A stretch of 64,000 nt of DNA, taken from NCBI GenBank assembly GCA_016793325.1, contig JAEUKI010000004.1, positions 102,541-166,540 on the forward strand, in the 5' to 3' direction. Positions 41,437 through 48,900 of the stretch are shown here, piece after piece. The stretch comes from Myxococcales bacterium. Its GTDB lineage: Bacteria > Myxococcota_A > Polyangia > Polyangiales > Ga0077539. The notes beneath the pieces are model-generated. The model worked only from the letters and a program-made list of their open reading frames with translations, was not told where the DNA came from and ran no database searches. Made by a program: the position numbers and the translations under genes. Positions within the stretch are counted from its first letter, which is position 1; each line of letters opens with the position of its first letter.

Positions 41437-42285
41437 TTACGCGCTAGGCGCGAAGCGCTCGCACGCGCCGAAGAGCTGGCACGTTTGGTCCGTGCTCAAG
41501 TCGCCTCGGTAGTCCTTGGGGTCCTTGTCACGGCCCGCGTCGTACTGCTCGATGTAGCTCTTTACCTGGGTGAGCTTCGAGCCTGTGAGCCGCGCGATCT
41601 CGTCCGCGGAAACGCCCTGGCGGTGCAAGCCGCACACGAGGTTGAGGCGTCCCTTTTTGATGCGCGATGGCTCGGTGAGAAATCGGTACGGCGCGCTGAG
41701 GTAGCGGACGCGCGGCTCGCTCGCGCCGCGCTTGAGCGAGAGTCCTACGCGCGGGCCGCGGTAGATTGTGTGTGCGCGTTCGTCCGTGAGGGTCAGGTAG
41801 CTCGGCGAGCCCGGCTTCTCGCTGACGTCGCGGTCGTACCCTTTGACCATCGAGGGAACGTCGCCGAACCCCGACAGCGACAAGAGGTGATCGACGCACA
41901 CGCACGGACCGTCGTAGATCTTCGAGGGATCGTCGATCGATTCGACGCCGCGAATGAGCATGCCTGCGTGCGTGTCTTCGCTGCCGAACGCGAGGTCGAG
42001 TCCCTTGTACGTTCCGCCGCGGTACTCGCCGCCCGTGCGATGATGGTACCAGCGCGCGAACTCGGTTTGCATCACGTCGCCGTGCGTGAAGGTGTCCTTG
42101 TGATTCGGCGAGTTGACGTAGAACTCGACTTCGGTGAACCGATGGGGCTTCGCGCCCATGTGCCACACGGTTCGAGTCAACACGAGGCGAGCGATGTCTT
42201 CGATCGCGCGGATCCACCGCGGTTCATCCGCGCCCGAAGGGGGCACCAACGCCGCGAGCGCGTCGGCGAATGACGTAGTTCCCAT
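41437..42285 (-). CDS. AAG/MPG-like 3-methyladenine glycosylase with C-terminal HTH
   Basis: 282 residues from MGTTSFADAL (ATG at 42285). Residues about 25-215 follow the alkyladenine-glycosylase order: IARLVLTRTVW, then FTEVEFYVNSPNHKDTFTHG (compare ETEAYLGPEDEAAH), GTYKGLDLAFG, GMLIRGVES, GPCVCVDHL, and GPRVGLSLKRG (compare PRVG). Glu54 of VEFY aligns with the catalytic Glu125 of human AAG. The last 65 residues carry a helix-turn-helix (GVSADEIARLTGSKLTQVKS) that standard AAG lacks. The usual Tyr/Asn intercalation motif is not evident, so base-excision activity is uncertain and the match rests on spotted motifs. Confidence 0.55.
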   Translation of the reverse strand: MGTTSFADALAALVPPSGADEPRWIRAIEDIARLVLTRTVWHMGAKPHRFTEVEFYVNSPNHKDTFTHGDVMQTEFARWYHHRTGGEYRGGTYKGLDLAFGSEDTHAGMLIRGVESIDDPSKIYDGPCVCVDHLLSLSGFGDVPSMVKGYDRDVSEKPGSPSYLTLTDERAHTIYRGPRVGLSLKRGASEPRVRYLSAPYRFLTEPSRIKKGRLNLVCGLHRQGVSADEIARLTGSKLTQVKSYIEQYDAGRDKDPKDYRGDLSTDQTCQLFGACERFAPSA

Positions 42286-42398
42286 GAGCGTGAGTATACC
42301 CAATCTCGTGTGCAGTGACCGCCACGCGCAGATGTGCGAAGCTCTCGAGAGTGCGTGACGGAACGCGAATCGGAGCGCGACCTTCGACCTCGCCGCGG

Positions 42399-42944
42399 GT
42401 GAAGGGCGTCGCATTTCGCTCGGTGCTCGCGTCGCTCGCCGAGCTGCGGGGGGACGAGAGCGTCGAGCGCGCGCTCGGGCAATTGACCGCTGACGAGCGC
42501 TCGGAGATCGAGTTTCGAATCGTCCAGACTGGGTGGTACCCGATCGAGCTGTACCGTCGACTCTTCGACGTGATCGTCGAGACGACCGGTGAAGGCGCGT
42601 CGATCGTGCGCGCCATCGGCGCTGCAGCCATCCGCCGCGACATCACGGGCGTCTACCGCGTGATGTTCAGCGTCCTGTCGCCAGAGACCGTCATCGCGCT
42701 CGCGGGCAAGCTGTTCAACAGCTACTACGACACTGGAACCGTCGCGATCGTCGAGCGCCGCAGCGGCTACGCGCGCTCGTCGTACGCGCGGTGCTTCGGC
42801 TTCGACGCCAACATGTGGACAGAGGTCCTCGGGAGCTCCGAAGCCCTGCTCGCGATCGCTGGAGCCAAGCACGTCCGCGCGCAGCTCGTCCGAGGCGGCG
42901 ACGACGCAGCGTGCGAGTGCGTGATGGAAGCGCGCTGGGCGTAG
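42399..42944 (+). CDS. DUF2378 (TIGR02265)-type protein
   Basis: 181 residues from GTG at 42399 (KGVAFRSVLASLAELRG); GTGs further upstream are possible. Layout matches the other DUF2378 gene at 18641: ELYRRLFDVIVETTGEGASI, FSVLSPETVIALAGKLFN, RCFGFDANMWTEVLGSSEA, and a Cys-bearing end (GDDAACECVMEARW). The family is almost confined to Myxococcota and has no proven role; a sensor of small ligands is suspected from the V4R-like end. Divergent from the AAG-like gene. Confidence 0.7.
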   Translation: MKGVAFRSVLASLAELRGDESVERALGQLTADERSEIEFRIVQTGWYPIELYRRLFDVIVETTGEGASIVRAIGAAAIRRDITGVYRVMFSVLSPETVIALAGKLFNSYYDTGTVAIVERRSGYARSSYARCFGFDANMWTEVLGSSEALLAIAGAKHVRAQLVRGGDDAACECVMEARWA

Positions 42945-42961
42945 CGTCTCTCGCCGTGCGT

Positions 42962-44737
42962 TCAGCGCTCTGTGCCATACCGCTGACGCCGTCGCGCGCG
43001 TCGCGATCGCCTCGATGACGCCGCGAGCGCGATGGCCGCGAGCGACGACGCGAGCGTGAGCGCCGAGCTCCGCGTCGCGCCCGTTCCCGCTGCGCGACAC
43101 TGGCATGCGCCGCCGCGAAACTCGGGCGTCCGCGCGGCGGGGCTCGATCCGTCTGCGGGACTCGCGGAGTCTTGCTGTTGATCCATCGGGATCGTGGCGT
43201 CGCTCTGCGCGTCGGGGGACGGAGCGTCGCTCTGCGATGGGCGATCGTCGGCGGTCGCGTCGGCGTCGCCGAGCGCGACGTCGATCGGTCCGCTCGTTCC
43301 TGTGTCGATCCCTGTGTCGACGCCGGTGTCTGGCCCCGTGGATCGAACGTCGACGCCTGTGTCGACGCCCGTGTCCGCGCGAGCGTCCACGCCGCTGTCG
43401 ACGCCCGAGTCTGGGGGCGCGTTTACGCACACGCTCGGCGATCCGGGGGTCGCGCAATCGCCGGTCCACCCGACGCCGCCGGTGAACACGCAATCAACAG
43501 GGCGCGTACACCAGGAGAGCAGCGCGCCGAGCGCGCGTGGAACCGGAGCGCGCACGGGGCCGGAGTCCATCTCGTCCCACACGATCGCTGGCGGAGCGCC
43601 GCTCGCGACGCGGTGCGCTCCCGGCGCGGCGGCGCCCACTGTTCGAACGCGGTCGCGCGTCGCGTCGAACGGGCGATACGCGAGGCGGGGGAGCGCGCCC
43701 GAGTCGTTGATCGCCATCGGAACCGCGTAGATCGTTGGGCCGTCTTGAATCGTGAGTACGATATTGTCTCGGGTGCGCGCGAGGCCGATCGTGCGCGTCG
43801 CGCCCGTGAACGGGCCGGCGACGCTGATGGGCCCATCGGTGGTCGCGAGCGTCGGGTTGACGCTGAGCACAGCCACGCGCACCTCTCGCGCGCCGCTAAA
43901 TCCAACGAGCCACGCGACGACGAGCCAGCCTCCATCAGCGACCGCGGCGATCGAAGACTCTGGCGCGCCGGTTTGTCTTGCGAACTCGACCAACGGGCCG
44001 ATCTCGCGAACCGCGCTCGTCCTCGCGTCGAAATCGTGGACCCGAATGAGCTCGTCGCCGTCGTAGTGGCGTCGCGCGATCGCGTATCGGTCGCTGCCGA
44101 TCGCTGCGACCGCTGGACGCGAGATCGCGGCTGGGGTCGTGCTCGTCCCGACCGCCCCGCCGAGCAAGACGCTGATCGGGTCGATCGCTGTCGCGTAGCG
44201 AAACAGCTGCATCCGATTGAGCCGATCGGCGACGGCGCCGAGGCAGTGCGCGGCGCTGCAGCCGATGGCGGGGTCCGACCAGAATCCCATCGCGGCCGGC
44301 GTGGACATCCCGAGCGAAAATCCAGCGGTCGCGAGGTTGGTTCCATGATCGACGGCGAGCCGCACGATCGCGCCGCTGTTTCGAACCCACCCCACGGCGA
44401 ACGGCGAGACCGAGTCGCTCTCCAGAGGCGCGACCGGGCGAACCAGCGGTCCGCCAGCGCGGCCGTGATTCGCGTACATCCCGGGCGCCAAGGGGATTCC
44501 CGCGCCGCGCGCGCTGAAGAACTCGATGCTCGCGCCGAGCGGCGCGGCGAAGCCCCGCGTCCACTGTGGAATGACGGCGGGATTCTCGTCTGCCACGGTC
44601 GCGTAAAACGTGTTCGGAGGCGCCTCGCAGCCCGAACGCAAGCACGCCTGCGCGTTCGCGTCGGCGCTTCGAACGAGGGCTCCCACCGAGAGCAGCGCGG
44701 CGAGCACGTGTCGCGCTCGAGCGCGAAGCAAGTTCAT
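42962..44737 (-). CDS. Secreted protein with DTGVD linker and MYXO-CTERM-like tail
   Basis: 591 residues from MNLLRARARH (ATG at 44737). Signal peptide ends near ANAQA. Residues about 30-430 are a large beta-rich domain with a propeller-like feel (AAIGSDRYAIARRHYDGDEL, TTDGPISVAGPFTGATR). A linker of DSGVDSGVDARADTGVDTG type and an Asp/Ser segment follow. The end is GGACQCRAAGTG, a membrane helix (SSALTLASSLAAIALAAS) and RRSRRARRR, matching the MYXO-CTERM sorting signal (Cys, helix, Arg cluster). Probably a cell-surface anchored protein cut and moved by the MYXO-CTERM system. Function of the main domain unknown. Confidence 0.85.
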   Translation of the reverse strand: MNLLRARARHVLAALLSVGALVRSADANAQACLRSGCEAPPNTFYATVADENPAVIPQWTRGFAAPLGASIEFFSARGAGIPLAPGMYANHGRAGGPLVRPVAPLESDSVSPFAVGWVRNSGAIVRLAVDHGTNLATAGFSLGMSTPAAMGFWSDPAIGCSAAHCLGAVADRLNRMQLFRYATAIDPISVLLGGAVGTSTTPAAISRPAVAAIGSDRYAIARRHYDGDELIRVHDFDARTSAVREIGPLVEFARQTGAPESSIAAVADGGWLVVAWLVGFSGAREVRVAVLSVNPTLATTDGPISVAGPFTGATRTIGLARTRDNIVLTIQDGPTIYAVPMAINDSGALPRLAYRPFDATRDRVRTVGAAAPGAHRVASGAPPAIVWDEMDSGPVRAPVPRALGALLSWCTRPVDCVFTGGVGWTGDCATPGSPSVCVNAPPDSGVDSGVDARADTGVDTGVDVRSTGPDTGVDTGIDTGTSGPIDVALGDADATADDRPSQSDAPSPDAQSDATIPMDQQQDSASPADGSSPAARTPEFRGGACQCRAAGTGATRSSALTLASSLAAIALAASSRRSRRARRRQRYGTER

Positions 44738-44974
44738 CGGGCGATAGTCGCGTACCCGCGGTGGGGGGTCAATTTCAGCGGCGGTTTGGATCCATCGAGC
44801 GTCGCGCGCGCTCGCCGATCGGCGCGCCGCGCGAGCCGCTCGCGGGATGTTCGAGCCGCTCGCCGAAGGATCCGCGGTCCCGACGTTGTGCAGCATCGTC
44901 GGTGTGGTCGAAGCTTCGTCCTCGTGAGCGAGGAGACTGTCGAGCCGCGGCCGCGAGGCGCGCGAGGGACGATC

Positions 44975-45475
44975 GTGATCAGGCCCGTACACGTGGCGAA
45001 CCTCGCCGCGCTGTTCGCGCCCGGCGTTGGTTTCGTGTGCGGGCTCTTTGCGCTGCGCGACGACCCTAGATTTCCCTGGATTCGCGCGATGCGCCCGCCG
45101 GTCGAGCTCGGGGTGCTCGCGCTCGCGGGCGTCGCGGCGACGCTCGCGGGCGTCGCGGATTGGGCTTTTCACCGCCGCGGCGGTCGCGCCGTGAGCGGCT
45201 CGGAGAGTCGCGTCGAGCTGCTCGCGCTCGGCGGCGGCGGGGCTCCTCTGTTCACGCTCATGGCCGTCGCGACCGTGAGTCGAAGCGCGGGGCTGTGGCT
45301 GCTGCCCATCCTCGTGGTGGCGCTCGCGACGGCCGCGGCGATCACGTATGACGAGCTGCGCTTCCATCGTCGCGCCCCGCGCGTCGAGCGGCTCTATCAC
45401 GCAACGCTCGTCGGCGGCATGACCGTCGCGTGGCTGTCATGGATGCATTTCGTCTTCGCGCGAGGGCTTCGGTGA
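44975..45475 (+). CDS. Four-TM membrane protein, first gene of five-gene operon
   Basis: 166 residues from GTG at 44975 with GAGGGA six bases upstream; a GTG at 44924 without such a site would add 17 residues. Four predicted membrane helices: AALFAPGVGFVCGLFAL, ELGVLALAGVAATLAGVA, LFTLMAVATVSRSAGLW with LLPILVVALATAAAI, and TVAWLSWMHFVFARG. A conserved-looking Trp/His (SWMHFVFA) near the end. No family recognised. Overlaps the next gene by four bases (GTGA). Confidence 0.7.
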   Translation: MIRPVHVANLAALFAPGVGFVCGLFALRDDPRFPWIRAMRPPVELGVLALAGVAATLAGVADWAFHRRGGRAVSGSESRVELLALGGGGAPLFTLMAVATVSRSAGLWLLPILVVALATAAAITYDELRFHRRAPRVERLYHATLVGGMTVAWLSWMHFVFARGLR

Positions 45476-46080
45476 TCACTTCGTCAGGAAAAACGCTGGC
45501 CGATCGCTGGCTCGAAGAGGGCGCCCTCGTGTTCGACGCGCACCCTTCGCTCGCGCGCGGGGCGACCGATGCGCTCGGTCGTCGCGCGTCACCGTCGCGG
45601 TGGATGCTCGCCGCGCTCGAGATCGTTCGCGCTCGCGCGGTGCACGCGAGACGCTCGTCGCGCGCGGTCGACGCCTCGCTCGTGGTGAAATACGCCCGCG
45701 CGCTCGGGGCTGCAGTGCTGGTCGTCGGCGCGTCGATCGCGGCGGGGTTCTCGCTGCTCGCGTCGGTGACGCTCGCGGTCGTCGCGTTCTACTGGGTCGA
45801 AGTGCAGCGCGTGTTCGTCGTGCTGCTCGGGATCGAGGGCGCGGGTGACCCTGTGCGCGAGAGCGCCGCGCTCGTCCGCGCGCAGGGTGGAACGGGGATC
45901 GCGCTCGTGCGCGTGCTCAGGATCGCCGCGCACATGCTCACCGGCGGTCTTCGCGGCGAAGGGTTCGTGCGATCGTGGTGCGTCGGGTGCATCGCCGTCG
46001 TGTGCTGGTACGAATACGCGCGAGCGCAGTCGGCGATGGCGACCGCCCCGGGCTCGCGCTGGAGCTCACCCCATGCGTGA
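45472..46080 (+). CDS. Membrane protein, unknown function
   Basis: 202 residues from GTG at 45472, overlapping the preceding stop (GTGA). A soluble N-terminus with an amphipathic stretch (LADRWLEEGALVFDAHPSLA) leads to two to four membrane helices (ARALGAAVLVVGASIAAGFS, LLASVTLAVVAFYWVEVQRV, GCIAVVCWYEYARA). The MLTGGLRGEGFVRSW loop is charged. Not recognised. Its end overlaps the next gene by eight bases. Confidence 0.65.
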   Translation: MITSSGKTLADRWLEEGALVFDAHPSLARGATDALGRRASPSRWMLAALEIVRARAVHARRSSRAVDASLVVKYARALGAAVLVVGASIAAGFSLLASVTLAVVAFYWVEVQRVFVVLLGIEGAGDPVRESAALVRAQGGTGIALVRVLRIAAHMLTGGLRGEGFVRSWCVGCIAVVCWYEYARAQSAMATAPGSRWSSPHA

Positions 46081-46420
46081 ACGATCGGCTCCGCTCCTTT
46101 GGGCGGTGTTTCTCGCGGCGACGGTGTACGGACACGTCGCGCTCAAGCTCGCGACCCACGGCCGCGGCGACAAGACGCGCGAGCTCCTTCGCGCGCTCGC
46201 TTCTCCTTGGGCGATCACGGGCGTCGCTGCGTGGGGCCTCTCGTCGCTGCTCTGGATGAAGCTGCTCGCGAAGGACACGCTCTTCTCGGCGGCGTCGACC
46301 GCGTCGCTCAAGTACGTCCTGCTCGGGTTGGCGTCGTTGATCTTCTTGCGAGAGTCGCCGACGACGACCCAGTGGGTCGGCTTCGCGTTCATCACGGTGG
46401 GCGTCGGGCTGGTGCGGTGA
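46073..46420 (+). CDS. Small DMT/SMR-type transporter (ArnE-like)
   Basis: 115 residues with four membrane helices, the size of one SMR/ArnE half-transporter: LLWAVFLAATVYGHVALKLA, ITGVAAWGLSSLLWMKLL, ASTASLKYVLLGLASLIF and WVGFAFITVGVGLVR. The DMT motif around the last helices (SLIFLRESPTTTQWVGFAFI) is clear. Drug-type SMR pumps need a Glu in helix 1, which is missing; the His/Lys pattern (GHVALK) resembles lipid-linked sugar flippases. Overlaps both neighbours, so clearly operonic. Confidence 0.8.
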   Translation: MRERSAPLLWAVFLAATVYGHVALKLATHGRGDKTRELLRALASPWAITGVAAWGLSSLLWMKLLAKDTLFSAASTASLKYVLLGLASLIFLRESPTTTQWVGFAFITVGVGLVR

Positions 46421-47142
46421 TGATCGCGCGCGCGCTGTCGGCGATCGTAGACCTCGTGCAAGTGTGCCGCTGCGTCTCGATAAGTGACACACGTTTTCGA
46501 AAGTCTCGCCGCGCGGGGATGGGGCCCATCGTCGCCGCGGGCAACCTCTACATGCGCTGGGCGGACGCGAGGATCACGATGTTCGTGCGCGCGCGGGACT
46601 GGCTCGCGTACGAGCGCGCGTGCTTCGAGCTCGTTCACGAGCGGCCCGTGGACGCGGGCGAGCGAGCGCTCGAGTTCGACCGTCTGCCGGGCGAATCGCT
46701 GAGAGAAGTCGCTGCAACGGCGAGGCTCACCGAGGACGCGCTCTACGCGACGGGCGCGGAGTTGAAGCGCTGTCATCAGCTCTCGAACGGACAATTTGCC
46801 CACGGCGATCCGCACTTCGGAAACGTCTTGTGGGACGGCGCTCGCGCGCGGCTGATCGATTTCGAGACGCGCTACCGAGACGAGGTCCCGATCGAGACGC
46901 GCCGCGCGAACGACCTCTTGGTGCTCTGCCTCGACGCGATGACCGTCGACCCCGCGTGGCCGTCGCTCGCGCAAGCGCTCTTGGCGGGCTACGCGCCGTC
47001 GAGGCCCGTGCGCGACGCGCTCTACGCGGTGCTCGCGCCGCCGCGAGGGCTCGCGCGCGTGCTGTGGTCCTCGAGGACGAAGCGCCTCGCTCCGTCGACC
47101 GTCGACCGTCGCGCGGCCGCGTTGCGAGCGACGCTCGCGTGA
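46420..47142 (+). CDS. APH/lipopolysaccharide-kinase-like phosphotransferase
   Basis: 240 residues; the ATG shares a base with the preceding stop (TGATG). The catalytic parts are intact: FAHGDPHFGNVLWD (Asp130, Asn135) and LIDFETRYRDE (Asp147), the APH/Kdo-kinase type. The N-terminal lobe is shortened, with no clear P-loop, as in several LPS- and lipid-linked-sugar kinases. It probably phosphorylates a small lipid- or sugar-type substrate at the membrane; the transporter gene directly upstream supports a glycolipid pathway. Substrate unproven. Confidence 0.78.
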   Translation: MIARALSAIVDLVQVCRCVSISDTRFRKSRRAGMGPIVAAGNLYMRWADARITMFVRARDWLAYERACFELVHERPVDAGERALEFDRLPGESLREVAATARLTEDALYATGAELKRCHQLSNGQFAHGDPHFGNVLWDGARARLIDFETRYRDEVPIETRRANDLLVLCLDAMTVDPAWPSLAQALLAGYAPSRPVRDALYAVLAPPRGLARVLWSSRTKRLAPSTVDRRAAALRATLA

Positions 47143-47164
47143 CGAAAGGGAGAACCGCTGTAGT

Positions 47165-47869
47165 GTGTCGCTCGTGAAGACGCTCGAACTCGAGACCCTG
47201 CGCGCGGCGCTCGACGCGCACGAGGTGCGACCCGCGGCCGAGGTGATCCCGGGGATGGTGCGGAAGGACGCGGGGGTGCTCGTTCCGATTCGCACCGGAG
47301 CGCGGCCGACGATCGTGCTCACCGCGCGCTCGCGCGCGATGCGCGATCACGCCGGAGAAGTGAGCTTTCCCGGGGGAAAACCCCAGCCCGAGGATCGGGA
47401 CCTCGCGGCCACGGCGCTGCGCGAGGCGCACGAAGAGATCGGCCTCGAGCCCCGTCGCGTGTCCATCGTCGGGCGACTCTCTTCCGTTCCCACGGCGACG
47501 AGCGCGTTTCGGCTCGAGCCCTTCGTGGGCGCGATCGTCGACGGCGACGATCGTTGGGCGCTCTCGCGGGAAGTCGACCGCGTGCTCGAGCTGCCCATCG
47601 AAGACTTCGTGTCGGGGCGCGTTCGCTTCTGCCTCACGATGTTCGCGTGGCGCGACGAGCTGCACCCCACGCCGTTCTTCGAGGTCGACGACGAGACGGT
47701 GATCTACGGCGCGACCGCGTACGTGCTCTGGGAGGCGTTCGCCGTCCTCGCGGGCCTCGGAGCGCCGTTGCCCGAGCCCGTGGTGGTCCCGCCGCCGCCG
47801 TGGACCGCTCCGCTGATCGAGCGCTTTCGCGCGCTCGAAGACCGTCACCGCCAGCGCATCGTCGAGTAG
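47165..47869 (+). CDS. Nudix hydrolase, CoA pyrophosphatase-like
   Basis: 234 residues from GTG at 47165. LTARSRAMRDHAGEVSFPGG (53-72) is the NuCoA motif, and TALREAHEEIGLE completes the Nudix box. These enzymes cut CoA or related dinucleoside pyrophosphates at the 4'-phosphopantetheine bond. The last 25 bases overlap the convergent unknown gene. It follows the kinase gene by 22 bases and may serve the same pathway or simply share the transcript. Confidence 0.88.
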   Translation: MSLVKTLELETLRAALDAHEVRPAAEVIPGMVRKDAGVLVPIRTGARPTIVLTARSRAMRDHAGEVSFPGGKPQPEDRDLAATALREAHEEIGLEPRRVSIVGRLSSVPTATSAFRLEPFVGAIVDGDDRWALSREVDRVLELPIEDFVSGRVRFCLTMFAWRDELHPTPFFEVDDETVIYGATAYVLWEAFAVLAGLGAPLPEPVVVPPPPWTAPLIERFRALEDRHRQRIVE

Positions 47870-48894
47870 CCCCGTCGCGTCAGGATCGCGAGCGCCTCTT
47901 CGCGCGTCACCTCCCGGACCTCGCCGTACGCGAAGCGCTGCGCGAAGCGGCCCGCGGCGCAGTCGAGCATCCAGACGTCCTCCGAGGTCGGGCCTCCTCC
48001 TGCCAGCGAGAGCTCTCCTGCTTCGAGCTTCGCGAGCAGCGCTTCGGGCGCCATCGTGAGCTTGGCGACGAGCGCGCGAGCGCTCCCGTGCTTCGCCTCG
48101 CCGAGGGGCTTCGCCGCCGCGGGGAGCGCGTCGCTCACCGTCGACGCGAGGAGCATTTCGGAGAGCAAATATCCTGGTCGAAACTTGGTGAAGCCCGTCG
48201 CCGTGTCCCCAGAGAACGTCGTGTTGTAGTAGAGGTCGTCCACCTGCACGACGAGCAGGCCGTTGTGCACCGCCCAGCCGAGCTCTCCGTCGCGCATCCT
48301 TCGGCAGAGCGCGCGATACCGTGATTCACCGGCGCCGAGCGCGCTGCGAAGCTCGCCGTCCATGCGTTCGGGCGCGATCGTCTCGCGCTCGTAGAGGGCG
48401 GTGTCGATGAGGCTCTCGGCGTGCGCGTCTTCGATCGGCGCGTGACGCAGGAGCTTGCCCTCGTGGACGATGACGTCTGTCCAGCCGATTTCGCGGGAGA
48501 AACACAAGTGCGAGGTCGCGCCGTTGTGCAGCGTGCTCGCGAGGCTGTCTCGCGGCTCGCCTCGAAGCGCGTCGAGCGCCCTCTCGCGGCGCGCGACGAA
48601 CGTCGCTGCGAGCTCGCCGAGCGAGGGGTCCACGGTCGATCGCTCGACGATCGCGTGCGCTGGGACGTTCGCGCCTGCGAGGGACGGGAGCTTCTCGCGC
48701 AGCGCTCGCTCGGTGTACTTCGACGCGGACACGACGCGTCGATTGCTGGGGTCGAACACGACGAGCCACGCGTCGGTTCGCGCGGCGAAGAGCCAGCACT
48801 CCTTGGGGGCGCCGGGCTGGTACCAATGCGGACGCACTGCGATTTCGTTGGCGAAGAGGGCGTCGAGGACCTGAGCGACGGGCCGTGCGTTCAT
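47845..48894 (-). CDS. Conserved-looking hypothetical protein, end of MBOAT operon
   Basis: 349 residues, no signal or membrane helix. Three blocks stand out: WLFAARTDAWLVVFDPSNR, ATSHLCFSREIGWTDVIVHE with LLRHAPIEDAHAESLIDTAL, and GELGWAVHNGLLVVQVDDLY. The C-terminal third looks like a helical adaptor. No family recognised. It follows the MBOAT gene by six bases, so its role may lie in the same surface-modification route. Its 3' end overlaps the convergent Nudix gene by 25 bases. Confidence 0.7.
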   Translation of the reverse strand: MNARPVAQVLDALFANEIAVRPHWYQPGAPKECWLFAARTDAWLVVFDPSNRRVVSASKYTERALREKLPSLAGANVPAHAIVERSTVDPSLGELAATFVARRERALDALRGEPRDSLASTLHNGATSHLCFSREIGWTDVIVHEGKLLRHAPIEDAHAESLIDTALYERETIAPERMDGELRSALGAGESRYRALCRRMRDGELGWAVHNGLLVVQVDDLYYNTTFSGDTATGFTKFRPGYLLSEMLLASTVSDALPAAAKPLGEAKHGSARALVAKLTMAPEALLAKLEAGELSLAGGGPTSEDVWMLDCAAGRFAQRFAYGEVREVTREEALAILTRRGYSTMRWR

Positions 48895-48900
48895 GGGGTC

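Noticed and set aside
44738..45400. Longer N-terminus for the MYXO-CTERM protein
   Set aside because: It would bury the signal peptide that starts at 44737, and it overlaps the first operon gene on the other strand.
46073..46420. Multidrug efflux pump of the EmrE type
   Set aside because: Helix 1 lacks the essential Glu; the operon context fits lipid or sugar transport better.
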